Part shown: positions 36,426-44,625 of the stretch, in pieces
Layout of the letters: every line of letters starts with the position of its first letter
Position numbering within the stretch: the first letter of the stretch is position 1
Assembly: GCF_003963535.1 (NCBI RefSeq)
Contig: NZ_CP034539.1
Location: forward strand, 1,488,001-1,552,000
Length of the DNA stretch: 64,000 nucleotides
Reading direction: 5' to 3'
DNA from: Streptomyces cyaneochromogenes
GTDB taxonomy: Bacteria; Actinomycetota; Actinomycetes; Streptomycetales; Streptomycetaceae
Made by a program: the position numbers and the translations under genes
Notes under the pieces: model-generated
Seen by the model: the letters and a program-made list of their open reading frames with translations, nothing else
Database searches by the model: none
Told to the model about the DNA's origin: nothing

Positions 36426-37355
36426 ATGACCGGAACGTACGAAGTGATCGTCATCGGCGGTGGCGCGGCGGGCCTGTCCGCGGCGCTGGTCCTGGGCCGC
36501 GCGCGGCGTCGCACGCTGGTGATCGACGCGGGCGAACCACGCAACGCGCCCGCCGCCCATATGCAGGGCTACCTGTCCCGGGACGGCATGCCGCCCGCCG
36601 AGTTCCTGGCCGTCGGACGCGAGGAGATCGCGCGGTACGGGGTCGAGCTGGTCCGGGACCGGGCGGTGGACGTCACCCGCGGCGACGACTTCGCGGTCGC
36701 GCTGGCGAGTGGACGTCATATGCACGCCCGACGGCTCGTCATCGCCACCGGCCTCAAGGACGAGCTGCCGGAGGTCCCCGGCGTCGCCGAGCGCTTCGGC
36801 AAGGACGTGCTGCACTGCCCGTACTGCCACGGCTGGGAGGTCCGCGACCGGGCCTTCGGCGTACTGGCGACCACGCCGATGAGCGTCCACCAGGCGCTCA
36901 TGGTGTCGCAGTGGTCGAAGGACGTGACCTTCTTCCTGCACGAGGTCGCCGAGTCGGATCTGTCGGACGACGACCTGCGCAGGCTCGCGGCGGCCGGGGT
37001 GAAGGTGGTGCCCGGGGCGGTGGCGGAGCTGGTGATCGTGGACGACCGGCTGACGGGCGTGCGGCTGGCCGACGGGACGGTGCACGGGCGCGAAGTGCTG
37101 TTCGTCGCGCCCCGCGCGGTGCCGCAGACCGGGTTGCTGGAGAAGCTCGGCGCCGAGCTGACGGAATCCCCGTTCGGCTCGTACCCGGTGGTGGACCCGA
37201 CCGGGCTCACCTCCGTGCCGGGCGTGTGGGCCGTCGGCAACGCGATGGGCTTCTCCGAGCAGGTGGTGAACGCGGCGGCGGGCGGTTACCGGGCGGGGGC
37301 GTTCATCAACGGGGAGTTGCTGATGAGCGACTTGGACACCGTCGTGAACGGGTAG
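36426..37355 (+). CDS. FAD-dependent thioredoxin reductase-like oxidoreductase
   Basis: The 309-residue protein has the FAD fold YEVIVIGGGAAGLSAALVLG at its start. A redox-active CPYC pair (HCPYCHGWEVRD, about residue 135-145) and the closing VPGVWAVGNAMGFSEQVVNA segment follow. The length and the CxxC position match thioredoxin reductase and the GliT/HlmI dithiol oxidases. The NADPH domain is altered: GVLATTPMSVHQALMVSQWS stands where GGGdsA is expected. It may therefore use oxygen rather than NADPH, or it may be a stand-alone disulfide enzyme. GGAGGT lies 7 nt before the ATG. The XRE/cupin gene diverges from it. Confidence 0.85.
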   Translation: MTGTYEVIVIGGGAAGLSAALVLGRARRRTLVIDAGEPRNAPAAHMQGYLSRDGMPPAEFLAVGREEIARYGVELVRDRAVDVTRGDDFAVALASGRHMHARRLVIATGLKDELPEVPGVAERFGKDVLHCPYCHGWEVRDRAFGVLATTPMSVHQALMVSQWSKDVTFFLHEVAESDLSDDDLRRLAAAGVKVVPGAVAELVIVDDRLTGVRLADGTVHGREVLFVAPRAVPQTGLLEKLGAELTESPFGSYPVVDPTGLTSVPGVWAVGNAMGFSEQVVNAAAGGYRAGAFINGELLMSDLDTVVNG

Positions 37356-37405
37356 CGCACGAATGCGAGGGTGTGGAGCCGCCCCCTCCGTTGCACGATG
37401 GCTGC

Positions 37406-38944
37406 ATGCTGCTGACCCGGCTCGCCCGTGTGTCCCAGGAGGTCGCCGCGACCTCGGCGCGCTCCCGGAAGATCGCTCTGCTGGCGGAGCTGTTCCGGGA
37501 CGCCGAGGCGGACGACGTGCCGATCGTCATCCCGTATCTGGCGGGACGGCTCCCGCAGGGACGGCTCGGCATCGGCTGGAAGGTGCTGAGCCGCCCCGTC
37601 GCTCCTGCCGCCGAACCGACCCTCACCGTGCACGAGGTCGACGCCCGGCTCACCGAACTCGGCAAGGTGTCCGGCACCGGCTCGCAGGCCGAACGTGCCC
37701 GTCTGGTAGGCGAGTTGATGGGTGCGGCCACCGAGGACGAGCAGCGGTTCCTGTTCGGGCTGATCACCGGCGAGGTACGGCAGGGCGCGTTGGACGCGGT
37801 GGCGGTCGAGGGTCTGGCGCAGGCGACCGAGGCAGAGCCGGCCGAGGTACGGCGGGCGGTGATGCTCGCCGGATCCCTCCAGAGCGTCGCCCGGGCGCTG
37901 CTCACGGACGGCCCGGAGTCGCTGGCCCGCTTCCGGCTCACCGTCGGCCGCCCGGTCCTGCCGATGCTGGCGCACACCGCCTCCTCGGTGGCCGAGGCGG
38001 TCGACAAGCTGGGCTCCTGCGTGGTCGAGGAGAAGCTGGACGGCATCCGCGTCCAGGTCCACCGCGAGGGCGACACGGTACGGCTCTACACCCGCACCCT
38101 CGACGACATCACCGACCGCCTGCCCGAACTCACCGCCGCCGCACTGGAGTTGAGGGGCAAGCGCTTCATCCTGGACGGCGAGGTGATCGCCTTCGACGAC
38201 GCGGGCCGACCCCGTTCGTTCCAGGAGACCGCAGGCCGCGTCGGCTCCCGCGTCGACGTGACGGCGGCGGCGCGGGAGGTCCCCGTCTCCCCCGTCTTCT
38301 TCGACGCCCTGTCCGTCGACGATCACGACCTGCTCGACCTGCCCTTCACCGAGCGGCACGCGGAACTCGCCCGGCTGGTCCCCGAGCCGATGCGGGTGCG
38401 CCGAGCGCTGGTGTCCGGGCCGGAGGACCTGCCGCGGGCCGAGGACTTCCTCGCCGAGACCCTGCGGCGCGGCCACGAGGGCGTGGTCGTCAAGGCCCTC
38501 GACGCCTCCTACAGCGCGGGCCGGCGCGGCGCCTCCTGGCTCAAGGTCAAGCCCGTCCACACCCTCGACCTGGTGGTGCTGGCCGCCGAATGGGGCCACG
38601 GCCGCAGGACCGGCAAGCTGTCCAACCTGCACCTCGGGGCACGCACGGCGGACGGTGGTTTCGCCATGCTCGGCAAGACCTTCAAGGGCATGACCGACGC
38701 GATGCTGACCTGGCAGACCGAACGGCTGCAGGAACTCGCCGTGGAGAGCGGCGAGTGGGTGGTGACCGTACGCCCCGAACTCGTCGTCGAGATCGCCTAC
38801 GACGGTCTGCAGCGCTCCACCCGCTATCCGGCCGGCGTGACCCTCCGCTTCGCCCGGGTGGTCCGCTACCGCGAGGACAAGCGGCCGGAGGAGGCCGACA
38901 CGGTCGAGACCCTGCTCGCCGCCCACCCGGAGGTGAAGCCGTGA
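37406..38944 (+). CDS. ATP-dependent DNA ligase (LigB-like)
   Basis: The 512-residue enzyme joins nicked DNA using ATP. It has an alpha-helical DNA-binding domain (about 1-190), an adenylation domain with Lys210 in EEKLDGIRVQ, motif III-type FILDGEVIAFDD, motif IV GHEGVVVKALD and motif V SWLKVKP, then an OB-fold (about 400-512). It lacks the polymerase and nuclease modules of LigD and resembles actinobacterial LigB, an extra ligase besides NAD-dependent LigA. No SD lies near the ATG, so the start may be leaderless. The next gene's GTG overlaps the stop codon, which ties the ligase to a NUDIX hydrolase. Confidence 0.92.
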   Translation: MLLTRLARVSQEVAATSARSRKIALLAELFRDAEADDVPIVIPYLAGRLPQGRLGIGWKVLSRPVAPAAEPTLTVHEVDARLTELGKVSGTGSQAERARLVGELMGAATEDEQRFLFGLITGEVRQGALDAVAVEGLAQATEAEPAEVRRAVMLAGSLQSVARALLTDGPESLARFRLTVGRPVLPMLAHTASSVAEAVDKLGSCVVEEKLDGIRVQVHREGDTVRLYTRTLDDITDRLPELTAAALELRGKRFILDGEVIAFDDAGRPRSFQETAGRVGSRVDVTAAAREVPVSPVFFDALSVDDHDLLDLPFTERHAELARLVPEPMRVRRALVSGPEDLPRAEDFLAETLRRGHEGVVVKALDASYSAGRRGASWLKVKPVHTLDLVVLAAEWGHGRRTGKLSNLHLGARTADGGFAMLGKTFKGMTDAMLTWQTERLQELAVESGEWVVTVRPELVVEIAYDGLQRSTRYPAGVTLRFARVVRYREDKRPEEADTVETLLAAHPEVKP

Positions 38945-39414
38945 CGCCGTCCGGGGAGCGGCGCAGCGCGGGCCTGCTGCTCTTCCGCCGCACCGATGGC
39001 GGCCTGGAGGTGTTGCTCGGCCACATGGGCGGCCCGTTCTTCGCCAAGCGGGACGCCGGGGCCTGGACCGTCCCGAAGGGCGAGTACGAACCCGACGAGC
39101 CCGCCTGGGACGCGGCCCGCCGTGAGTTCCGGGAGGAGCTGGGGCTGGCGCCACCAAACGGGGAGGCCGTACCCCTCGGCGAGGTCAAGCAGGCCGGCGG
39201 CAAGATCGTCACGGTGTGGGCGGTCGAGGCCGACCTCGACCCGGCGACGGTCGTCCCCGGCACGTTCGTCATGGAGTGGCCGCCGCGCTCGGGCCGGACG
39301 CAGGAGTTCCCGGAGCTGGACCGGGTGGCGTGGCTGGGCGTCGGGCGGGCGCGCGAGGTGATCGTCAAGGCTCAGGCCGCGTTTCTCGACCGGCTGGCGG
39401 AGCACTCGGCCTGA
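38941..39414 (+). CDS. NUDIX hydrolase, translationally coupled to DNA ligase
   Basis: The 157-residue protein carries the Nudix box GEYEPDEPAWDAARREFREE followed by LGL, which fits GX5EX7REUXEEXGU. It hydrolyses nucleoside diphosphate derivatives; substrates can be oxidised nucleotides or dinucleoside polyphosphates. The start, WTVPKGEYEPDEPAW, recalls NTP/ApnA-type enzymes. GTGA joins it to the ligase stop. Being in one message suggests a link to DNA repair, for example removing damaged nucleotides or adenylylated products. Confidence 0.9.
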   Translation: MTPSGERRSAGLLLFRRTDGGLEVLLGHMGGPFFAKRDAGAWTVPKGEYEPDEPAWDAARREFREELGLAPPNGEAVPLGEVKQAGGKIVTVWAVEADLDPATVVPGTFVMEWPPRSGRTQEFPELDRVAWLGVGRAREVIVKAQAAFLDRLAEHSA

Positions 39415-39491
39415 GCGGCCGTACACGCGTTGCGGTACCCACCGCCGCGCGGGAAGGTCGAAGCAATGTTCCGCTCCCAGGAGGTTCAGGG

Positions 39492-40886
39492 ATGCCCATC
39501 GCAACGGTGAACCCGGCCAACGGCGAGACGCTCAAGACGTACGAGGCCATGGGTACCGAGGAGATCGAGCGCAGGCTCCAGCTCGCCGAGGCCACGTTCC
39601 GTACGTACCGGACGACGAGCTTCGTCGACCGCGGTCGCCTGCTGCTCCAGGCCGCGAATCTCCTGGAAGAGGACCAGCGGGACGTCGCCCGGATGATGAC
39701 CACGGAGATGGGCAAGCCCATCAAGCAGGCCCGCGCGGAGGCCGCCAAGTGTGCCAAGGCGATGCGCTGGTACGCCGAGCACGCGGAGGAACTGCTGGCC
39801 GACGAGGAGCCGCCCGACTCCGACGTGAAGGACTCGAACGCGTCCCGCGTGCGGGTGCGCTACCGCCCGCTCGGGCCGATCCTCGCGGTGATGCCGTGGA
39901 ACTTCCCCCTCTGGCAGGTCGTCCGCTTCGCGGCCCCGGCCCTGATGGCGGGCAACGTGGGCCTGCTGAAGCACGCCTCGAACGTCCCCCAGACCGCCCT
40001 CTACATCGAGGACCTCTTCCACCGCGCGGGCTACACCGAGGGCTGCTTCCAGACCCTGCTCATCGGCTCCGGCCAGGTCGACGAGGTGCTGCGCGACGAG
40101 CGGGTCAGGGCGGCCACCCTCACCGGCAGCGAGCCCGCGGGCCGCGCGGTCGCCTCCACCGCCGGGGAGATGATCAAGAAGACGGTGCTGGAGCTGGGCG
40201 GCAGCGACCCGTACGTCGTCATGCCCTCGGCCGACCTCGACCGCGCCGCTCAGATCGCGGTGACCGCGCGGGTGCAGAACACCGGGCAGTCCTGCATCGC
40301 CGCCAAGCGGTTCATCGTGCACACGGACGTCTACGACGCCTTCGCCGAGCGGTTCGTCGAGGGCATGAAGGCGCTGGTGGTCGGCGACCCGATGCTGGAG
40401 GAGACGGACGTCGGCCCGCTGTCGACCGAGAAGGGGCGGGCCGATCTGGAGGAACTGGTCGACGACGCCCGGCGCAGCGGAGCGGACGTACTGTGCGGCG
40501 GCCACCAGCTCCGCCGGCCCGAACTGCCTGGCTGGTACTACCCGCCCACCGTCATCGCCGGCATCACCCGTGAGATGCGGATCCACCGGGAGGAGGCGTT
40601 CGGGCCGGTCGCCACGCTGTACCGGGCGGGCGACCTGGACGAGGCGGTGCTCATCGCCAACGATTCGCCCTTCGGGCTCAGTTCGAACGTGTGGACGCGG
40701 GACGAGGCCGAGGTCGACCGTTTCGTACGGGATCTGGAGGCGGGGAGTGTGTTCGTCAACGGGATGACGGCGTCCCATCCGGCGTTCCCGTTCGGCGGAG
40801 TGAAGCGGTCCGGATACGGGCGTGAGCTGTCCGGGCACGGAATCCGCGAGTTCTGCAACATCACCACTGTTTGGCACGGTGCGTGA
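39492..40886 (+). CDS. gabD: Succinate-semialdehyde dehydrogenase, NADP-dependent type
   Basis: The 464-residue ALDH oxidises succinate semialdehyde to succinate, the second step of GABA use. Motifs: VMPWNFPLWQVVRFAAPALM, the base in LELGGSDPYVVMPS, the nucleophile in NTGQSCIAAKRFIVH and the end VKRSGYGRELSGHGIREFCN. Length, ASNVPQ and the short N-terminus match actinobacterial GabD1. AGGAGG lies 7 nt before the ATG; the frame is open upstream without coding character. No GABA transaminase is adjacent. Confidence 0.87.
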   Translation: MPIATVNPANGETLKTYEAMGTEEIERRLQLAEATFRTYRTTSFVDRGRLLLQAANLLEEDQRDVARMMTTEMGKPIKQARAEAAKCAKAMRWYAEHAEELLADEEPPDSDVKDSNASRVRVRYRPLGPILAVMPWNFPLWQVVRFAAPALMAGNVGLLKHASNVPQTALYIEDLFHRAGYTEGCFQTLLIGSGQVDEVLRDERVRAATLTGSEPAGRAVASTAGEMIKKTVLELGGSDPYVVMPSADLDRAAQIAVTARVQNTGQSCIAAKRFIVHTDVYDAFAERFVEGMKALVVGDPMLEETDVGPLSTEKGRADLEELVDDARRSGADVLCGGHQLRRPELPGWYYPPTVIAGITREMRIHREEAFGPVATLYRAGDLDEAVLIANDSPFGLSSNVWTRDEAEVDRFVRDLEAGSVFVNGMTASHPAFPFGGVKRSGYGRELSGHGIREFCNITTVWHGA

Positions 40887-40911
40887 GCGCTGCGCGACTA
40901 CGATCCCGGGT

Positions 40912-41148
40912 GTGAACCGCGAAGTTACTCTGCCGCTGATCGTCGATGACCGCGGGACCCTGCAGGTGGCTGCCGCCGATGTGAGCAAGCTGCTGCGTAC
41001 CGTGGGTGGTCGGTGGCTGCACCTTGTCGAGGCCGGGGAGGACGGGCTCGACGAGGACACGGTGGCCGCGTTGACCATTGAGCTTGCGAAGCTCGCGGAT
41101 CGTATTGATGTGGCGTGCATCGCGCACAGCAGCGGGACTGCGCCGTAG
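40912..41148 (+). CDS. Small hypothetical protein, 78 residues
   Basis: The start is GTG (VNREVTLPLIVDDRGTLQVA). The protein is mixed alpha/beta, acidic in the second half (VEAGEDGLDEDTVAALTIEL), with no signal or membrane helix. I know similar short Streptomyces proteins (probably the DUF6213 family, from memory). It follows gabD by 25 bp and could be co-transcribed. No function can be inferred. Codon use matches its neighbours. Confidence 0.7.
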   Translation: MNREVTLPLIVDDRGTLQVAAADVSKLLRTVGGRWLHLVEAGEDGLDEDTVAALTIELAKLADRIDVACIAHSSGTAP

Positions 41149-41169
41149 AGGGAGCGGTTCGGCGCCCCT

Positions 41170-41778
41170 TCAGGTCGCCTCGCGCAGCGTCTCCCAGAAC
41201 ATCGCCTCGTAGCGCTCGAGGAGGCGGCCGTACCGGTGTGCGCGTTCCTCGTCCAGTTGACCGGCGTCCCGTCCCGCCCGGAGCGCTTCCGCCGCCTTCC
41301 GGTCCAGCTCCGGGGACGGTTCCGCGAAGAAGTCGAAGAAGGCGCAGGCCTCGTCCGTGAAGCCGTAGTGGCGGCGCAGGCCCTCGGCGATCGTCGCGCA
41401 ATAGCCGCCCCAGGTGGAGAAGTTGACCGTGAGCGCCAGGACCGCTTCGGCCGGTGCGGCGTTCAGGGCCAGCCAGGCCACGTACGCGGGGTAGGCCTGG
41501 CAGCCCGGCAGGGGCTCGTACGCCGCCGCCTGCCCCTCGCTCACACCGCACGCCGCCGCGAAGCCACCCAGCCGCTCCGCCGCCAGCGCTTCCCCCTCGG
41601 CCAGCAGGGTGAAGAAGGCGGCGGACTCGGGGGCGTCGGGGCTGGCGCGTTGCGCCAGATGGAGGAACGCGAGACGGTCGGCGGGGATCACCCGGCTCTG
41701 TTCGAGGGCGAGGGTCGCGAGGGTGGCACGGTTGGCCTCACCGTGAGCAATCAGCGGTACGAGAGGGTTGACCGTCAT
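41170..41778 (-). CDS. TenA/haem-oxygenase-fold protein
   Basis: The 202-residue all-helical protein fits the TenA/THI-4 and iron-containing oxidase superfamily (ALEQSRVIPADRLAFLHLAQ, then VLALTVNFSTWGGYCATIAE and ACAFFDFFAEPSPELDRKAA). In TenA a Cys and a Glu hydrolyse thiamine degradation products; Cys in YCAT and the acidic helix residues could play that role, but I cannot align them with confidence. It converges with the 78-residue gene. There are no thiamine genes nearby. An SD-like GGAGGATACCGATG precedes the ATG. Confidence 0.7.
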   Translation of the reverse strand: MTVNPLVPLIAHGEANRATLATLALEQSRVIPADRLAFLHLAQRASPDAPESAAFFTLLAEGEALAAERLGGFAAACGVSEGQAAAYEPLPGCQAYPAYVAWLALNAAPAEAVLALTVNFSTWGGYCATIAEGLRRHYGFTDEACAFFDFFAEPSPELDRKAAEALRAGRDAGQLDEERAHRYGRLLERYEAMFWETLREAT

Positions 41779-41821
41779 CGGTATCCTCCATCAACTCGCA
41801 ATCGCGGCCCAGGGCAGCCCA

Positions 41822-41915
41822 CCCAGGGGCGCGGGGCTGTATCCATATGCGGCTCCGCCGCGTGGGCGCGACCAGCCACCCCGAATCCGCAGCCGCATCG
41901 CGCAGCAACCCCTAC
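41822..41915. repeat. Streptomyces intergenic repeat element with small hairpin
   Basis: The sequence CCCAGGGGCGCGGGGCTGT, ATATGCGGCTCCGCCGCGTG and GGCGCGACCAGCCACC, ending CCCTACGGCGCTTA, is a unit I remember from many intergenic regions of Streptomyces genomes. GCGG-CTC-CCGC-like bases fold into a hairpin. Here it lies between the TenA-like gene and the end of the acyl-CoA dehydrogenase gene. Its origin and role are not settled; copy number in this genome is not visible from one window. Confidence 0.6.
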
Positions 41916-41920
41916 GGCGC

Positions 41921-43147
41921 TTACCGAATCGGCATACCCGACAACGTACGGGCGATCACCAGCCGCTGGATCTCGCTCGTCCCTTCGAAGATCGTGTAGA
42001 TCGCGGAATCCCGGTGCATCCGCTCCACCGGGTACTCCCGCGTGTAGCCGTTCCCGCCCAGGATCTGTATCGCCTGAGCCGTCACCTTCTTCGCCGTCTC
42101 GCTCGCGAACAGCTTCGACATCGACCCCTCGGCCGCCGTGAACGGCTTGCCGTTGACCGCCATCCAGGACGCCCGCCACACCAGCAACCGCGCCGCGTCG
42201 ATCTGCGTCGCCATCTCGGCCAGCTGGAAGGCCACACCCTGGTTGTCGATGATGGGCCGCCCGAACTGCTCACGCGTCATCGCGTAGTCGAGGGCGACCT
42301 CGTACGCGGCACGGGCCGTACCGACGGCCATCGCACCGACGGCCGGCCGGGACGCCTCGAACGTGGCCATCGCGGCGTTCTTCACGCGCTCGCCGCCCGC
42401 CTTGGCCCGCTCACGGGCCCGCGCCAGCCGCTCGTCCAGCTTCGCCTTGCCGCCCAGCAGGCAGGAGCCCGGCACGCGCACGTTGTCCAGGACGACCTCG
42501 GCGGTGTGCGAGGCGCGGATGCCGTGCTTCTTGAACTTCTGGCCCTGGGCCAGGCCCGGCGTGTTCGGCGGGACGATGAAGGACGCGTGGCCCTTGGAGC
42601 CCAGCTCCGGATCGACGACCGCGACGACCACGTGGACGTTGGCGATACCGCCGTTGGTCGCCCAGGTCTTCGTGCCGTTGATCACCCACTCGTCCTTGGC
42701 CTCGTCGTACACGGCGCGCGTACGCATCGAGGCCACGTCCGACCCGGCGTCGGGCTCGGAGGAGCAGAACGCGGCGAGCTTGACATCGTTGGCGTCGCCG
42801 TACATCTGCGGCACCCAGGTGCCGATCTGCTCCTCGGTGCCGTTGGCCAGCACACCGACGGCCGCGAGACCGGTGCCGACGATCGACAGGGCGATGCCCG
42901 CGTCACCCCAGAACAGCTCCTCCATCGCCATGGGGATGCCGAGGCCGGTCGGGTCGAAGTACTGCTGGGCGTAGAAGTCGAGCGAGTAGATCCCGACCTT
43001 CGCGGCCTCCTGGATGACCGGCCAGGGAGTCTCCTCACGCTCGTCCCATTCGGCGGCCGCGGGGCGGATCACATCGGCGGCGAAACCGTGCAGCCAGTCC
43101 CGGACCTCCTTCTGTTCGTCGTTGAGCTCCATGGTGAACTCGGCCAT
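41921..43147 (-). CDS. Acyl-CoA dehydrogenase (FadE25-like)
   Basis: The 408-residue flavoenzyme catalyses the first oxidation of beta-oxidation. It has FAD-contact motifs AAFCSSEPDAGSDVASMRT and EWVINGTKTWATNGGIANVH, the LGGNGYTREYPVERMHRDS stretch and the catalytic Glu in IFEGTSEIQRLVIARTLSG. Unlike the pair at 32-34 kb it is a self-sufficient homotetramer-type ACAD. A TetR gene diverges from it, and the gap holds two operator-like sites, so acyl-CoA or fatty-acid control is probable. AGGGG (from CCCCT on the plus strand) precedes the ATG. Confidence 0.92.
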   Translation of the reverse strand: MAEFTMELNDEQKEVRDWLHGFAADVIRPAAAEWDEREETPWPVIQEAAKVGIYSLDFYAQQYFDPTGLGIPMAMEELFWGDAGIALSIVGTGLAAVGVLANGTEEQIGTWVPQMYGDANDVKLAAFCSSEPDAGSDVASMRTRAVYDEAKDEWVINGTKTWATNGGIANVHVVVAVVDPELGSKGHASFIVPPNTPGLAQGQKFKKHGIRASHTAEVVLDNVRVPGSCLLGGKAKLDERLARARERAKAGGERVKNAAMATFEASRPAVGAMAVGTARAAYEVALDYAMTREQFGRPIIDNQGVAFQLAEMATQIDAARLLVWRASWMAVNGKPFTAAEGSMSKLFASETAKKVTAQAIQILGGNGYTREYPVERMHRDSAIYTIFEGTSEIQRLVIARTLSGMPIR

Positions 43148-43173
43148 GTCCCCTCCAGCGGCGGTACGTGCGT

Positions 43174-43215
43174 GTTACTAGCGGTAACCCTAGTTTGTTA
43201 CTCGCTGGTAGGTAA
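43174..43215. promoter_or_regulatory. Two TetR operator-like sites between acd and tetR
   Basis: GTTACTAGCGGTAAC (43174-43188) has GTTAC/GTAAC arms. GTTACTCGCTGGTAGGTAA (43197-43215) shares TTACT-N-G-N2/3-GGTA. The two lie 23 bp apart start to start, near the acyl-CoA dehydrogenase start, and fit binding of the divergent TetR protein. Confidence 0.6.
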
Positions 43216-43317
43216 AGTCAACTCCCGATACCTCATCGACAGCCCATTCGATGGAAAGGGCATGCTGAGTGTTAGTTTGCGCAGGCGTCACCGATTGAGC
43301 ACGGGTGGGGAGAGCAC

Positions 43318-43962
43318 ATGGACACCACACAGCGGACCGATCAGCAACGGTCCGCCGACCGCCGTCGGCGCGAGCTGCTGGAGGCCGCCGACAGGGTGGT
43401 GCTGCGCGACGGCCCACAGGCCTCCATGAACGCGATCGCGGCGGAGGCCGGCATCACCAAGCCGATTCTGTACCGGCACTTCGGCGACAAGGGCGGACTT
43501 TACGCGGCGTTGGCCAAGCGGCACACCGACGCGCTGCTGGATTCGCTGAGAGCGGCGTTGGATGCCCCTGCGGACCGGCGTGAGCGGGTCGAGGCAACGT
43601 TGGACACCTACCTCGCGGCGATCGAGGCCCGGCCCCAGGTGTACCGGTTCCTGATGCATCCGGCGGAGGGGGGCCAGGTCGGGGACCAGGGGTTCGACGT
43701 CGGCAAGCACTCCGCTCCCCTGCTGCGGCGTATGGGCGAGGAGCTGGCCACCGTCATCGAGGAGCGGTTGGATCTCGGGCCGGGAAGCCAGCAGCTCGCG
43801 CGGGTGTGGGGGCACGGGATCGTCGGGATGATGCATGCCGCCGGGGATTGGTGGCTCGGCGAACGGCCGTGTTCGCGGGCGGAGTTGGTGCGGAGCCTGG
43901 CCGACCTTCTGTGGGGGCGGCTCGCGGCCGCGGGGGACAGGATGGGCGGTCCGGGGTTCTGA
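43318..43962 (+). CDS. TetR-family repressor, likely of the divergent acyl-CoA dehydrogenase
   Basis: The 214-residue protein has an N-terminal TetR helix-turn-helix (about 18-65; AIAAEAGITKPILYRHFGDK). A helical ligand domain contains the fatty-acid-regulator-like YLAAIEARPQVYRFLMHPAE segment. GGGGAG lies before the ATG. It diverges from the FadE25-like gene across two palindromic sites and probably represses both, with an acyl-CoA as inducer. It converges with def, with 12 bp between stops. Confidence 0.9.
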   Translation: MDTTQRTDQQRSADRRRRELLEAADRVVLRDGPQASMNAIAAEAGITKPILYRHFGDKGGLYAALAKRHTDALLDSLRAALDAPADRRERVEATLDTYLAAIEARPQVYRFLMHPAEGGQVGDQGFDVGKHSAPLLRRMGEELATVIEERLDLGPGSQQLARVWGHGIVGMMHAAGDWWLGERPCSRAELVRSLADLLWGRLAAAGDRMGGPGF

Positions 43963-43974
43963 GGGACCTCTCGC

Positions 43975-44514
43975 TCACCGGCGCCAGGAAGCTCGTGCCA
44001 CTTGACGCATCAAGCGTCTGTGGCGCCAGCCCGTCACACGGTCCGCGTACACCCTGCCGTCCAAGTGATCGCACTCGTGCTGCAGGCACCGCGCGAAGAA
44101 GCCGGTGCCGTGGACCGTCACCGGCTCCCCCGTCACCGTGAAGCCCTCGACCACCGCATGGTCGTACCGCTCCGTCCCCGCCTCCAGACCCGGCAGGGAC
44201 AGACATCCCTCCGGCCCGCGGATCACCACCCCGTCCGCCTCCACCAGCCGGGGATTCACCACGTGTCCGAGATGACGCACATCCTCGTCGTCCGGGCAGT
44301 CGAAGACGAACACCCGGAGGGACTCCCCCACCTGGTTCGCGGCCAGGCCCACGCCCTGCGCCGCGTACATCGTGGCGAACAAGTCCTCCACGAGTGCCGC
44401 GAGTTCCGGGCCGAAGTCGGTCACGTCGTCGCAGGGCTCGCGCAGCAGCGCCGAGCCATGCAGGGTGAGAGGCCGGACGCGCCCGTTGGTGCCCGGAATG
44501 GAGCCATTACGCAT
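43975..44514 (-). CDS. def: Peptide deformylase
   Basis: The 179-residue metalloenzyme removes the formyl group from new proteins. All three motifs are present: GVGLAANQ (about residue 55), PEGCLSLPG with the metal-binding Cys, and QHECDHLDG with the HExxH zinc/iron ligands. Length is normal. No SD precedes the ATG and no better start is available, so the mRNA may be leaderless. The gene diverges from murT by 111 bp. Streptomyces usually has several def genes; whether this is the main one is unknown. Confidence 0.95.
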   Translation of the reverse strand: MRNGSIPGTNGRVRPLTLHGSALLREPCDDVTDFGPELAALVEDLFATMYAAQGVGLAANQVGESLRVFVFDCPDDEDVRHLGHVVNPRLVEADGVVIRGPEGCLSLPGLEAGTERYDHAVVEGFTVTGEPVTVHGTGFFARCLQHECDHLDGRVYADRVTGWRHRRLMRQVARASWRR

Positions 44515-44625
44515 GGCCGCAAGGGTACGGCGATTCGGGAGTGCGAATGGATCTCGATAGGCTGACCACCACCACGTTGCCGGCAGGCAGAGGCGCGGCG
44601 CGTACGCAAGGAGGATCGAGAACTG

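Noticed and set aside
36426..37355. Thioredoxin-reductase-like gene as part of a dithiolopyrrolone or gliotoxin-like cluster
   Set aside because: No biosynthetic genes are around it; only its own regulator is adjacent.
36080..37405. Upstream extension of the DNA ligase frame
   Set aside because: It overlaps two real genes in other frames, and ligase homology begins at the ATG chosen.
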